The translations under genes were made by a program, and so were the position numbers. Under the pieces are notes generated by a model, which worked only from the letters and a program-made list of their open reading frames with translations, was not told the DNA's origin and ran no database searches. This document shows, piece after piece, positions 16,805 through 28,934 of a stretch of 45,554 bases of DNA. The stretch comes from Nemertoderma westbladi (lineage: Eukaryota; Xenacoelomorpha; Nemertodermatida; Nemertodermatidae), in the NCBI GenBank assembly GCA_032718475.1, contig JAUCBJ010002255.1, positions 1-45,554 of the forward strand, read 5' to 3'. Every line of letters begins with the position of its first letter. The first letter of the stretch is position 1.

Positions 16805-17788
16805 TCATTTACAGAATTTATCTGACTTCATCATTTCTCTCCTGTCCAACAATAGTTCATGTAAATCACCTGATTTCTTCGCATCTTCTAAGAACTTCCG
16901 ACTTTCTGGGTTAATTCGAATCCTTCGATCTTGGAAACTTTGAAACCGTTTGACATACGCCAATTCGCACTCGCCAAGATCCCCAGCAACTAAACCCTCT
17001 TCCTCCAACTCCTCCCTGCTTCGTTTACTCCCCTTGCTCCCTGGCACGCTCGGGTCGCCTCTCAAAGTAACAAACTCCCTGCTCCCTGCGTTATTGCTTT
17101 TAGCTTCCAGCTCCCCAGTTCGCTGATTAAAAGACGCGAAGTTATTATTAGCCGCTAGAACCGCTCCCTTTTCCCCCTCCCACACCGGCTCCCATTGCTC
17201 CCTGCTCCCTATAGCCTCACTCCTTCCTGTTACCACGCTATGGGGAGTTACGCTCAGGAATTTCCCATAGCCGGATTTTAGAGCTAGTTTATTTTCGCCA
17301 ATCTTAATAACAGTAAACTGTTCTTCTGGGGACGGCCCCCCATTGGTTAGTTCTAATACTTCCTTATCGTCCTCGGTTTCTTCTGCATCAATTTTATGTT
17401 GATCTCTAATCAGTTTATTTCCCTCCGACGTTACATTACTTCCCTCATCTGTCTCTACTTTATTTCCCTCTGCCTCTCCTTTATTTCCCTCTGCTGCCAC
17501 TTTATTAGCGGCAACCCTCACGGGTCCCAGCTTTATGTCCCCGTTATCCTCGGCCCGCCAGTACCTGTATGGTTCGTCGCTCTCTATCGCCAACACCGAT
17601 CCGATATCGGCGAACCGCCCCACCGCCCACCAACCCCCGTGGGATTCTGCATCCGGATCCGGCACCGAATCCGCTGCGCTTTTGTGCGATGGTTTATCGG
17701 ATTTGCGTTTCTTACGATGACGCGGCCTTTCCTCATCTTTGCCTTTCTTTAGTCGAAGTTTACCTCTGTTATATGATGAATATTCCAT
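16805..17788 (-). CDS. FRG1: FRG1 family protein (FSHD region gene 1 homologue), single exon
   Basis: FRG1 is a nuclear, nucleolar and actin-bundling protein linked to RNA processing, with a fascin-like beta-trefoil fold. The 327-aa ORF begins MEYSSYNRGKLRLKKGK and is followed by a lysine/arginine-rich nuclear-localisation stretch. It then has GGWWAVGRFADIGSVLAIE (the family's GxWW motif), ALKSGYGKFLSV, the SEAIGSREQWEPV block and the C-terminal YVKRFQSFQDRRIRI...LHELLLDRREMMKSDKFCK, all strongly family-like. Vertebrate FRG1 is about 258 aa. The extra length is mostly an insert at about residues 90-150 with repeated EGNK units (AAEGNKGEAEGNKVETDEG). The gene has no intron, although vertebrate FRG1 has many. 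It diverges from the coiled-coil gene starting at 18666, about 880 bp away. Confidence 0.95.
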   Translation of the reverse strand: MEYSSYNRGKLRLKKGKDEERPRHRKKRKSDKPSHKSAADSVPDPDAESHGGWWAVGRFADIGSVLAIESDEPYRYWRAEDNGDIKLGPVRVAANKVAAEGNKGEAEGNKVETDEGSNVTSEGNKLIRDQHKIDAEETEDDKEVLELTNGGPSPEEQFTVIKIGENKLALKSGYGKFLSVTPHSVVTGRSEAIGSREQWEPVWEGEKGAVLAANNNFASFNQRTGELEAKSNNAGSREFVTLRGDPSVPGSKGSKRSREELEEEGLVAGDLGECELAYVKRFQSFQDRRIRINPESRKFLEDAKKSGDLHELLLDRREMMKSDKFCK

Positions 17789-18665
17789 CCTGCATTTAAT
17801 TATAAGCTCCGGCTAGGCAGAGGTTACCGGGTGAGTCGTGAGTGTAGTGAACTGCAGAACTGGCAGACTGGCTGACTTGATCCTGGATCTGGAACTGGAA
17901 CTCCAACTAACGGAAACGGACTGTAAATATATCTGAATATTTCAGCAATTTGTCATTTAAGATCCGGGAAAATACTCCAGGTAGGCCCACTGTCTGAGTG
18001 TCTGACTCTGATCTGACAGTAGTACTGTAGTAAGTGCAACTACAACATGCTGTTACCGGTTCTCTTGTAGGCCTACTGCTGTATTGTTGTACAGAAGTTT
18101 AGGGATATCAGATGAGGTGTCAAGGTAGTCCTACTCAACTCAGGGACTTGTTGAACTTGAAACTTGAAAGGGACTGAAACAATAATAAACGAGAGTTAGG
18201 AATACTAGGAAATCAAATTTATACCGGTACCGGTACACAATGTGCAATGCCTCCTCACACTGTACAGTAATACTGTAATAACTGTCAGACTGACAGACTG
18301 ATGGAGCTGGACTGTAATGATCCAATATTTTGAAATTCCCGCTTATGTTATTTATAATATTCCATACTAAGTTGCCTGGCGACTGTACATTATTGGCAGG
18401 GTCAATAGATACGGTAAGGGTAGATAAAGTTTTAATAGCCAGTAAGTGGTGATTGATAGTTTGTTGGCAAAACTTGATAACTAAATTTTAATACTTACTT
18501 AGAGAAACAAATACAGCAATGTTTTATCCTTTGAGTTTCAACAGTTTGTTTTATTAGGAAATACAGTAGTATACAGCCAGTTGTTTGTTATAATATAATA
18601 TTATATAATATAGCAGTTATAACAAATTATAACAATACTGGTTTTATATACAATATGAGGTTATA
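17789..18665. promoter_or_regulatory. Shared upstream region of two divergent genes
   Basis: These 877 bases separate the starts of FRG1 (-) and the four-exon coiled-coil gene (+), so the region probably holds both promoters. It contains several GTAGGCCTAC and TACCGGTACCGGTA palindromes (for example about 18069 and 18224). I see no convincing TATA box, and specific sites cannot be assigned by eye. Confidence 0.4.
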
Positions 18666-20374
18666 ATGTCGGAAATATTAGACGAGGAGGGCCTCAGTAA
18701 AGTTTCTATAAACAAAATTTTGGAAGAACATGTAAGTGAGAGTACAGTAAATAAAAATGCATATCGCTCAAGAAAATCGACAAAATTAACAATGATTACG
18801 AGCAAAATTTGAGCTATAAGAACCCGTGTTATTAACTTTATTATTATTTTGGCTACAAAAGTTTCACAACATTTAAAAAGAGTGTTTGATGCAGTCTTAT
18901 ACACTGGTAGGCACTTCTATTTTTGTAGACCTGGTAGGCACTACTAGTATTTTACCTCCCAAATTAGAATTGTAAATCTTTTGAAACATATACTTTCGCC
19001 CATGTGAAGAATATGAGGTTTTAATTTTCACATGTCCCTCGAAGGGTTAAAAACGAGATCGCTAAGTCAACAAGTTTCCCCTTGCAGTTAAAATATGATG
19101 CCGCCGCATCGCGCAATGCTGTTTTTCTACAAAATTTTCATAGAAAGCAGGAATTTTAGATTTTTTTATACTGGACATTTCGAAGAGACTCTTCTAGTAG
19201 ACGTTAACACAGCCCATAATATCTCTCCACACAGAAGCATCTAATTCGAGAGAAACAGTATCAACTGAGTTTACAGTTCCGGCAAGTCATTCGCGGTTTC
19301 TCTGAGGAAGAAAATATAAAAGAATTGGAAAGACAATTAGAAGAATGCCGTGTAATGGTTGTTCAATGCCAGGGGAGTGAATGCACTGTAGCTATTCAAA
19401 CTGTAACTATGTACAGTACCTATACTACAGCACTATTCATATGCATTGCATGAATGTATTAAGTATAGACTTACAGTAGGCCTACATACGTGTCGTATAC
19501 ACTGAAATTGTTGATTAAAAACATTAGAACAAAAGCTTTAAGAAAAAAAACAACTCACCTTATAATTTTAATGACAAAGAACTCGACCAGAGCTGTAAAG
19601 TCTACATTACCGGTACTGTACTTCACCATTGAATGTGCAGATGTAATGTAAATACTGTATGTTGTCATCAGAGTTAGGGGTATAATGTGCAACATTAACA
19701 ACTTGCAGTTAATACTAACGACTCAAATTAATGTTAACATTTTGGGATAAGTGGCATATAATTTATGTATAGGACTGCAATTAAAAGTCAGTGATGTTTT
19801 CTCCCTTAACGGGGTCAGAACCTAACAGTAACCAAATTAAAATTTCACCCCAAAATACTAACATAATATTATTATTATTAAAATTAAAATTATAATCCTA
19901 GGTTCTTTCAAAACTCCTGGCTGAGGAGCGCCATCTTGTGTCTGTTCGTCATTCGAAGCAACTCACAGAAAAAAGTGCAGCAACAGGTCGTCTGAGGGAG
20001 AGGTGGCTTAAAGAGAGAGCATTAGCCACCATGGGCCAATTACCAGACAAATTATGGTGGCAGGTAACAATTATATTTAAACTAAATAGTATTAAATCAG
20101 TAAAAATAAATAAAAGTAATATAATCCATAAAACACATTTTATTTACTACTGTATTTTTAGTTAAGAGGACCAGAAGATATTTCGGCGATTATAACTCCA
20201 CCCCCGTCACCGGAAACGGAAGAGCCATTAACTGAGGATGAAGATACCCTGGAGGACTTAGATGTGGAAAGGAAAAACTTGAAGAAGATTTACAAGAAAC
20301 ACAGAATACAGATCAAATCTATGGCACTTTCTGTAAAGGCTATTGGTGCATTAACAGAAGGTGGTGATGGTTAG
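18666..20374 (+). CDS. Unrecognised coiled-coil protein, four exons, about 185 aa
   Basis: The exons are 18666-18731, 19235-19351, 19902-20063 and 20162-20374, all in phase 0. Boundaries are cat|gtaagt, cacacag|aag, cgt|gtaatg, tcctag|gtt, cag|gtaaca and tttttag|tta. Joined, they encode about 185 aa starting MSEILDEEGLSKVSINKILE. A long charged helix, rich in E, K, R, L and Q, runs through exons 2 and 3 (KHLIREKQYQLSLQ, NIKELERQLEEC, SAATGRLRERWLKE). After it comes LPDKLWWQLRGPEDI, then an acidic proline stretch (TPPPSPETEEPLTEDEDT) and a basic helix near the C-terminus. Two AATAAA signals follow (20518 and 20537), and thymidylate synthase starts 411 bp after the stop. I do not recognise the family; a small kinetochore-type coiled-coil protein is only a guess. 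The exon 2 donor is the weakest point. Confidence 0.65.
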
Positions 20375-20517
20375 TATACATACGGTAGTAATATTATTAT
20401 CATTAAGAGTAGGCATACTTAATTGAGCTTGTGAGAGCATATACATGTACAATCATCTATTCAAGCAATATAAGCATAACACAACCATGAATAATATACA
20501 TAAGAATATGCATCAGG

Positions 20518-20542
20518 AATAAACACGTAATTTGGTAATAAA
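20518..20542 (+). terminator. Candidate polyadenylation signals of the coiled-coil gene
   Basis: Two AATAAA hexamers (20518-20523 and 20537-20542) lie about 145-165 bp after the stop codon at 20374 and before the next gene. Confidence 0.5.
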
Positions 20543-20782
20543 GCGACATACAGTACATACGGTAGGCAATAAAATAAAATCGTAATTTAAACCTAGTAGC
20601 TACAGCATACTAAAAGCGCATACAAAAAACCTTTGAGGCTTGATATCTCAGAATGAGGTTTTCTGCTTTTTGGAGTTACGTGCCTTTAGGCCTACCTTTT
20701 GAAACTAGACTAACAGACTAACCCAACTGTTGCATCCTGGCCTGCTAGTGCTGGCTATCAAACATCAAATACAAAATTCTAA

Positions 20783-22649
<1,867 letters not shown>

Positions 22650-22749
22650 TCGTACGGATTGTTTAATACTATGCAACTTAGCGAATTTACATGACATTGA
22701 CCCATTGATGGGACATTGATTGTGACCCATCGACAACAATTTGTGTCCC

Positions 22750-22755
22750 AATAAA
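22750..22755 (+). terminator. Polyadenylation signal of thymidylate synthase
   Basis: AATAAA lies about 100 bp after the TYMS stop codon, followed by a GT-containing stretch. Confidence 0.7.
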
Positions 22756-24104
22756 GTGTCAGAATGCTCAAGATATTTCGTTACACAATCCTATCAATCC
22801 AATAGCGACTGTCTCGGTCACACGAATAACTTATACGGCTTCTTATTCAATCATTCAACAAGGAGCGACTCACTATTTCTTTTTTTATTCTACATTTATT
22901 TTTAATACTGTAATATCTCGTCCATTAATATTTTAATAATGACCCAATAATAATGCAGTTAGGAATTTAACAATGTGCAATAATAATGATTATAATATGC
23001 AATTTTCACTTCAATTTATTGTCTTAAATTCACAGTTTTTGTTAGACTGGTTCACATTAAGTTTCAAAAATTATGCAAACTTGTATTAGCCTATGTTATA
23101 TTTATGTTAATGTCCACAGATGTAGCGGTAGCGCATCCATAGGAATATTATTAATGGCGGCGGGTCGCCGGTTCACTAAATGTATTTCCTTATAAACCGA
23201 ATATAGAAAGAGAAAGGGGCCTGTAAAAGTATACAATTAATATAAAGTTTATTATTAATTTCATTATTTATACCAGGTTTATCATTAATTAATTATGCAC
23301 TTTGTGACTGTGAATCTTGTGATTTCTGAACCAGTGTTTAATAAACTGTTTATTTGTCTTGGAATTCTCTGCTTGTAAGTAAATAAACATATAGACATAT
23401 CAATATTACTATTCGTTATTTTGTACAGGGCGCACACCATAGATATTATTGGATCTACAGATTCGCGTTTTCTTGTCTAACCGTTCTACAAGGATACCTA
23501 ATTGTGTACCTTCACTCTTGATTTCTCCACTACACATGCTAATAGCGGCTCGACCTGGTTCCCCGGCCTTGTTTTGCAGATAGGATGGATTTTCGATACA
23601 ATCAAAATTAATCCCCGGATAAATAATTTATTATACGCAAATAAAAATAATAGATGATTTACTCCCAAAAGTCAAACTGTAACCTGTAAGTACTATAGAC
23701 TTTAGTTTAGTTCTTATAGACTTTAGTTTAGTTCTTATAGACTTTAGTTTAGTTCTTAAGGCATAACTACTACAACTACTATCGTCATGCCATGCTGCAT
23801 TGCAGCTGCATTATATATCTATTACATATATATATATATTAAGAATGCTGTGCCGGCTTGTCGACAAAATTGAGCCGCCACAACTCCCTATCACCCATGA
23901 ACCATGCCATTTGATTTGTCATAGACTTTAGTTTTGTTCTATAGACTTTAGTTTTTTGTTTTGGTTATAATAACGTTTTCATGATTTCTGAACTGTCAGA
24001 CTGTAGTACTGTGAGGCCAAACACTCAGCATTTTCCAATTTATCCGTCAGTATCCAACACATGTTAACTTTTGTTTTATTGTTTTGGTTCCCCCATCCGC
24101 CTCT
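22756..24104. other. Intergenic region with short tandem repeats and a LINE 3' remnant
   Basis: No gene is seen. A 21-bp unit (containing atagactttagtttagttct) is repeated about three times at 23693-23757, with related single copies at about 23923-23960. A LINE 3'-end remnant is listed separately at 23768-23925. The rest is AT-rich. Confidence 0.5.
23768..23925 (-). mobile_element. LINE 3' UTR remnant, same family as the copy at 9840-12276
   Basis: It shares gctgcattgcagctgcat, taagaatgctgtgccggctt and gccacaactccctatcaccc in the same order with the start of the 9840-12276 copy. A TA-repeat insertion (about 23812-23840) is present only here. The (TAC/TAG)-like microsatellite tail is at 23768-23780. 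Confidence 0.8.
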
Positions 24105-24409
24105 GTTAAGGCCCGTTTACATCCAACGGAACGGTACACCGCGCGGTGTACCGCAGGGGCAGCGGTACACCCGCCTACTGTGAACGACCCAACAGGTAGT
24201 TGTGCGCTAAACCGCGCGGTTTACCGCAGCCCATTTAAACAATTAATGTAATTTCCTGTTGAATTCACAGTCGACAAATAGACAATCAGTTACCGCAACG
24301 GTACCGTTGGGTGTGAACGGGCTACGGGTAGTGTACCGCTGGCTTACCGCTTCAATACCGCCAGACTACTTTACCGCTCACGCACCATTGGATGTGAACG
24401 GGGCTTAAC
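24105..24409. mobile_element. MITE, 305 bp, with terminal inverted repeats and CCTCT duplication
   Basis: The left end GTTAAGGCCCGTTTACATCC and the right end GGATGTGAACGGGGCTTAAC are inverted repeats with two mismatches over 20 bases. The pentamer CCTCT directly flanks both sides (24100-24104 and 24410-24414). An alternative reading is a TTAA duplication just inside. The interior repeats GCGGTACACC-type motifs and two palindromes, ACACCGCGCGGTGT and AAACCGCGCGGTTT. There is no ORF. The superfamily is uncertain. Confidence 0.85.
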
Positions 24410-24483
24410 CCTCTCCTTTATTAACTTGCCTACAACAGCACTACTGCACTACAAAAATGCAATTAGTGGATCATTAATGGAAC

Positions 24484-24735
24484 TGATGAGATCCCACCTT
24501 CTTGGTGTAGTGGTTGCATTGAATTCACAATTCACATCTCCCGTAGGTCGTGGGTTCGACCCTCACATGGGCCAGGGCAGTTTTCGTTTCGGCACGAATG
24601 CTTTAAAGGGACCAGCCAGGGCGCATCTCTGCCTTGCATCCTTAAGTGGTAGCTAAGTGAGTACTGGAGTTTCTTCCGTGCACTGGAAATAAGTCGTCAG
24701 ACTTTGTGCGTAATCCCTGGCCTAACGGCCTAAGA
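24484..24735 (+). mobile_element. tRNA-derived SINE
   Basis: The A-box-like TGGTGTAGTGG (24503-24513) and B box GGTTCGACCC (24553-24562) form a split RNA polymerase III promoter of tRNA origin. About 170 bp of non-tRNA body follow, to about 24735. There is no poly(A) tail visible at the end. The head is followed by ggccagggcag, not by an acceptor stem, so it is a SINE and not a tRNA gene. Confidence 0.75.
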
Positions 24736-25005
24736 CAATTTACTATTACTTTTATTGTATACGCCTAGTGATAATAATGTTATTATTTTGGCGTAATTAA
24801 TGTATGACCTCACCACAAAAGCGTAGCGTGGCGAACGGAACAGCGGAAGTAGTAATAAATAAATAAGCTTTCTTATCATTACTCTGTTATGGTACCGGTA
24901 GTGTAGGCCTAGAACTGTACCGGTACCGATTTCCTGTACTATACTTGGTTTGTCCCTTTTTCTGGTTTTACAATCTGTAGAAAGACATTCTTCCATAACC
25001 TGATA

Positions 25006-25713
25006 ATGTCACCGTTTATGCCGTGTTTGTGCCATATATCTGGTATTCGAATACTACCCACGCGTTTAAATCTCCAGAGAAACGTTTCCACAACATGCTA
25101 TCGTCGTCAACCAGCTATGAAACTGCTAACGAAACCTCCCAAACTCTCTCGCTTCCTCCCGCGCCCAACATGGTGGGCTGACCGACTTTCACCCCGACCT
25201 TACAGCACCCTAGACGATATGGGCAACATCGATATGGACCGGAACTACGAAGTCCTCCGTCCCTCGGAGATGGGAATCAACCCAGTGTTGGAGTACAGCC
25301 CCCAGGGCTTTATAGTTGGGGACAACTACGTCGTAGGCCCGTGCGTGATGGTCCACCGGGGAACCGCTGTACTGTGCTGGAACGTTGGCACTCCTCAGGA
25401 TATAAACCTCTCTTCTTTAAGTTTATTCTCTATTTTATCACCCCGCCCTGAACTTTTAATCATCGGAACAGGAGACAAAATGGTAGAACTAGATTCCTCT
25501 GTGCGGAACCATTTTATTAACTTAGGAATTGGTTTAGAAATTCTATCGACCCCTAAGGCCTGCCAAACTTACAATATTCTATTAATGGACAATCGGAATG
25601 TCAGCGCTGCTTTTATTCCAATTACGGAATCGAAGATAGTCGGGATTAAAGGAGTCAAAGGCACCGCAGATATATCCGTGACTTCTAAGTTGGAATCCGG
25701 GGAGTTAGGGTGA
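25006..25713 (+). CDS. NDUFAF3: NDUFAF3, mitochondrial complex I assembly factor (single exon, 235 aa)
   Basis: NDUFAF3 works with NDUFAF4 in early assembly of the Q module of respiratory complex I. The Mth938/DUF498 fold is plain: LEYSPQGFIVGDNYVVGPCVMV, then VLCWNVGTPQDINLSSLSLFSIL, the PELLIIGTGDKM core strand, FINLGIGLEILSTPKACQTYNIL and AAFIPIT near the end. About 95 residues precede this core. They are rich in R, S, T and hydrophobic residues with almost no acidic residues in the first 60, as expected of a mitochondrial presequence. Human NDUFAF3 is 184 aa, so this N-terminus is long; ATG codons at 25018 and 25116 are alternative starts. An AATAAA signal lies at 25744. There is no intron. 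Confidence 0.94.
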   Translation: MSPFMPCLCHISGIRILPTRLNLQRNVSTTCYRRQPAMKLLTKPPKLSRFLPRPTWWADRLSPRPYSTLDDMGNIDMDRNYEVLRPSEMGINPVLEYSPQGFIVGDNYVVGPCVMVHRGTAVLCWNVGTPQDINLSSLSLFSILSPRPELLIIGTGDKMVELDSSVRNHFINLGIGLEILSTPKACQTYNILLMDNRNVSAAFIPITESKIVGIKGVKGTADISVTSKLESGELG

Positions 25714-25743
25714 TCCTATTGCGTTATTATGTTTAGGTTTTAA

Positions 25744-25749
25744 AATAAA
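25744..25749 (+). terminator. Polyadenylation signal of NDUFAF3
   Basis: AATAAA lies 30 bp after the stop codon at 25713. Confidence 0.65.
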
Positions 25750-27032
25750 ATCCTTTGCACCCCTTAGTTAAACAATTCTACAAGTCCATTACATCATTAT
25801 ATTTATCTTTATACTCATTGATCAGATAGTGGGAGGGGGGTTGGGCTCTCAACTGGGGAACATCGACGCAAATAACAGTTTATAAAACACAAATTACTCC
25901 TAAAACTGTAACTTGTTGTGTTGATTTTTGTTTATTGTTTTGTTTCGTATAACGTGCGACTGTAACTCGAACCTTTAATTAGCCGTTTATTATGTTGTTA
26001 ATTTGCCGGGTGGGATTTGCGTCTATCCCCCCCCCATCCCCCCCCCACCCCCCCCCCCCCCCCCTGCCTCCCATCCCTTTGTCTATTGTATTGAATATGC
26101 AGTAATTTAAAAGAAAATTCTCATTTATTTTTACATGCAAATCAGTTTTGATATTTTGAATTTTCAGATAAATTATGTTTCGAAATAAAATCTTATAAAA
26201 AGCGAACCCCCATATGTTAAACATGCTGGCGATATCATGAGGAATGGAATGCCAAAACAAAACGATACATTTGTATTTTATTTGTGATATTTCTAAAGAT
26301 GTTTCAGTTTAGTTTTGGCTTCACATAATTACTGTATAAAGCACACACACAAGTGATATTCTACAAAGTTCATTAATGTTCAAATTAAAATACTATTTCT
26401 GATTAGAATAATGTTTATAATACACTTTGCATAGCATATATTGGCGTCTTTGTAGGTTCCTATTCAATATATTTAACGACCGGGTTAGGATACTGGACAA
26501 GTAACATACAGACGGGAATACATGTTCGGAATTTGGAACAAATGGACGATTTACCGGTTACAAAATTTTCCTTGCTCAATTCGCTCGCATTTTTATTTTT
26601 AATTTGCTCTACAATAGTTTGAACAAATTACTCTAAAAAGGCTGATACTAGGCCTACTGCTACTGCAGTGTGTAAGAATATAATTATAAAGTATCAAGTG
26701 TGTAAAAAGAATGAATGCTTTAATAATTTCTTTAATATTGCAATGTTTAGGAATATTAATGAAGTGCGTAGTGGTATCTGGTATCTATACACAGCCTACA
26801 CATTGCGGTGACAACATATAAATTCACCTTACGCTACGCAGGTCACAGTGTACAACAATAACACCACCATTAAATATATCAACTTTTTAATTGTAGGCTC
26901 ATTAATATATTTGGTATCTTCTGCAGTAAGTTCCCAGTAGGGTTTACCATAAAGGAACACAGCAATAATGGTCTGCTGCGGTTGAAATATACAAACACTG
27001 AATATTCATTGTAAGTGATAATGGAATAAAGA
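25750..27032. other. AT-rich intergenic region with C-homopolymer tract
   Basis: No gene is recognised. At about 26028-26064 there is a run of C tracts interrupted by single bases, G-quadruplex-prone on the minus strand. Short open frames are explained by base composition. Confidence 0.5.
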
Positions 27033-27141
27033 ATGGCCACGATACGGAAGGTGCGATTTCGCAAAAGAAACTTTTTTAAAACGCGTATTAAAAAAATTGA
27101 AAGGCTAAATCGAAAATTCCGGCTTCATGGGGTCATCGAAG
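27033..27141 (+). CDS. Candidate first coding exon of a basic N-terminus (36 codons plus one base)
   Basis: The exon starts with ATG at 27033 and reads MATIRKVRFRKRNFFKTRIK, then KIERLNRKFRLHGVIE. It ends at a strong donor, gaag|gtgagt, in phase 1. The peptide is very basic (R/K-rich) and could be a nuclear-localisation or nucleic-acid-binding N-terminus. No further exon is obvious until 36528, where a set of phase-1 exons begins. Joining gives ...HGVIE-ERRERIRRVFATDD, a smooth continuation of charged helix. I infer that this is the start of that gene, across an intron of about 9.4 kb. It could instead belong to an unseen gene. Confidence 0.4.
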
Positions 27142-28934
27142 GTGAGTGGAACTAGTAGTGTTTCAAATTTCAAGCAGTATGATACAAGATTTGTAGAAAA
27201 ATCTGGGGGGGGGTCCGTGTCATCAGAAAATGAGACTATATTACGGGTCATGGTGTATATATAATAGGCCATGTGTTGCCTTACTCTGTTAACTAATTTA
27301 GTGTTCTAGAATATTTATTACATACATAAACCAATATTGGATATTGAGTTCCATTAACAAGTTCCACGAAAAATATTATTTTTTACCAATTTTCGCCGGG
27401 AAAAAAAAGTAATATCATTTCAATCCTTTGGGTTACATTTTTTCCCTTGGGAAAAAATGCAATTTTTTCTCCAGATTTTGGGGTATATCCAGGTGAAAAA
27501 GTAACAATTTAAGAAGAAAATAGTTTACTTTTAAAATAGTTTACTTTTCAAATAGTTTAAACGTTTATTTTAATTAAACTTAAGAATTGAATTTGAAAAA
27601 AATATTTAAAGAAGAAGATTTAAAATTAAACCGACTAACATTATATTAATAAAAAAAATAATATTTAACTCAAAATTTAAACCATTAGACGGGGGTAATG
27701 AATGAAAAGGACTACAAGGAAGGTTAACACAATGTTGAGCAATTTATTATGTTAATTAATATGGATGTTAGTTGTTTTTGTTTAATTTTTATTTTATTTT
27801 TGCTGAGCACATACGCACTAGCAAGCTTACGTCGTAGGCTTACTGTACTACTGGTTAATCAGTAGGTGGTAAAGTAGTAGTGCAGCGGTAGTATTAGTAG
27901 CGACTTGCGCCCATGTGAAGGATACCAGGATTTCACTTTTCGGTCGACTTTTTATTGGAATTTTATATAGGAAGATTTTTTACTTCTTTTAATTTATCTT
28001 TATTAAGTGTATTATAGCGCTTATTTCTGTCTTATAACATGTACATATACTAATTCGTTTATTGTTTTGGTTAGATTCAGCCCTTCTGTAACCTGTGTTT
28101 TTGGTGAAAACCTGGTATTCTTCACATGGGGGTAACTGCAAAGTGAAATATAATGGCAGAAAATCTGGTATTCTTCACATGGGCCGTGATTCGCGCCATA
28201 GAAAATGCGTTCGATGGCGCCGACGCGCCATCAGCAGATTTCCCAAAAAAACCCGGCCACAAGCAAAATGAAACCCAACTCCGGGTAAAGGTCGACGCAA
28301 GTAGGATAGGTGGCGCGATTGCGAGCAAACATGAACAGTGGCTGATTTGGGCCTATTAACTTTATTATTTTGTTCTCATTACAGCAAACTCCAATGGTTC
28401 ATTAAATATTTTTTTCAGTTCTGTAAACTCTCAATAATTTGATTGATGTTAATTTCTCATCCTTAATTGCTTTTATGATGGTCTGAATTTGCAGAAATTA
28501 GAAACTAATAAGATTATTTAAGAAATAATTCAATTATTTAGAGTATTCAGATTTTTTTGCGGTTACTAAAGTAATATAATGAATTGGCCCAAATGGACTA
28601 CCTGAACGTGAAACAGTTTAGGCCTACCTAGTAACCTGAGTTATTCACTTGGTTTACCGATTAAGTTATTACAATGTCCTTTCCCTATAAATTAATGATA
28701 ATTATTATCGTTGATTCACGCGATTAGATTTGAGACAAATAGTTCCCAAATAGTTCCACGCGTCGTGGGTGATTTATTATCCTTTACAATATATTTAATA
28801 CAGAGTATAATTATCCTATCTTATACGGAATTCCAGAATCCAAGCTCCTATGTAGAATAGGTCTTCTACAATAAAAATAGCGATTGAATTGTTTATTTTA
28901 AAATTATATTGCATCATTAATGGTGGGTTTGGTT
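27142..28934. other. AT-rich region with dispersed repeat copies
   Basis: At 27370-27515 there is an inverted, diverged copy of the palindromic repeat from 15985-16150. At 27908-27940 and 28094-28185 the motif 'ccatgtgaagaataccagg' occurs in opposite orientations, the second time as two tandem copies, suggesting ends of a small foldback or MITE element. The GC-richer stretch at 28180-28350 has an open frame with no recognisable domain. No gene is supported, unless this is intron sequence of the gene starting at 27033. Confidence 0.45.
28892..28897 (-). terminator. Polyadenylation signal of the glycosyltransferase gene
   Basis: AATAAA on the minus strand (TTTATT on +) lies about 40 bp downstream of the stop codon at 28935. 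Confidence 0.6.

Noticed and set aside
28153-28359. 68-codon open frame in a GC-richer island
   Set aside because: No recognisable domain; it overlaps a repeated motif, so a repeat is more likely.
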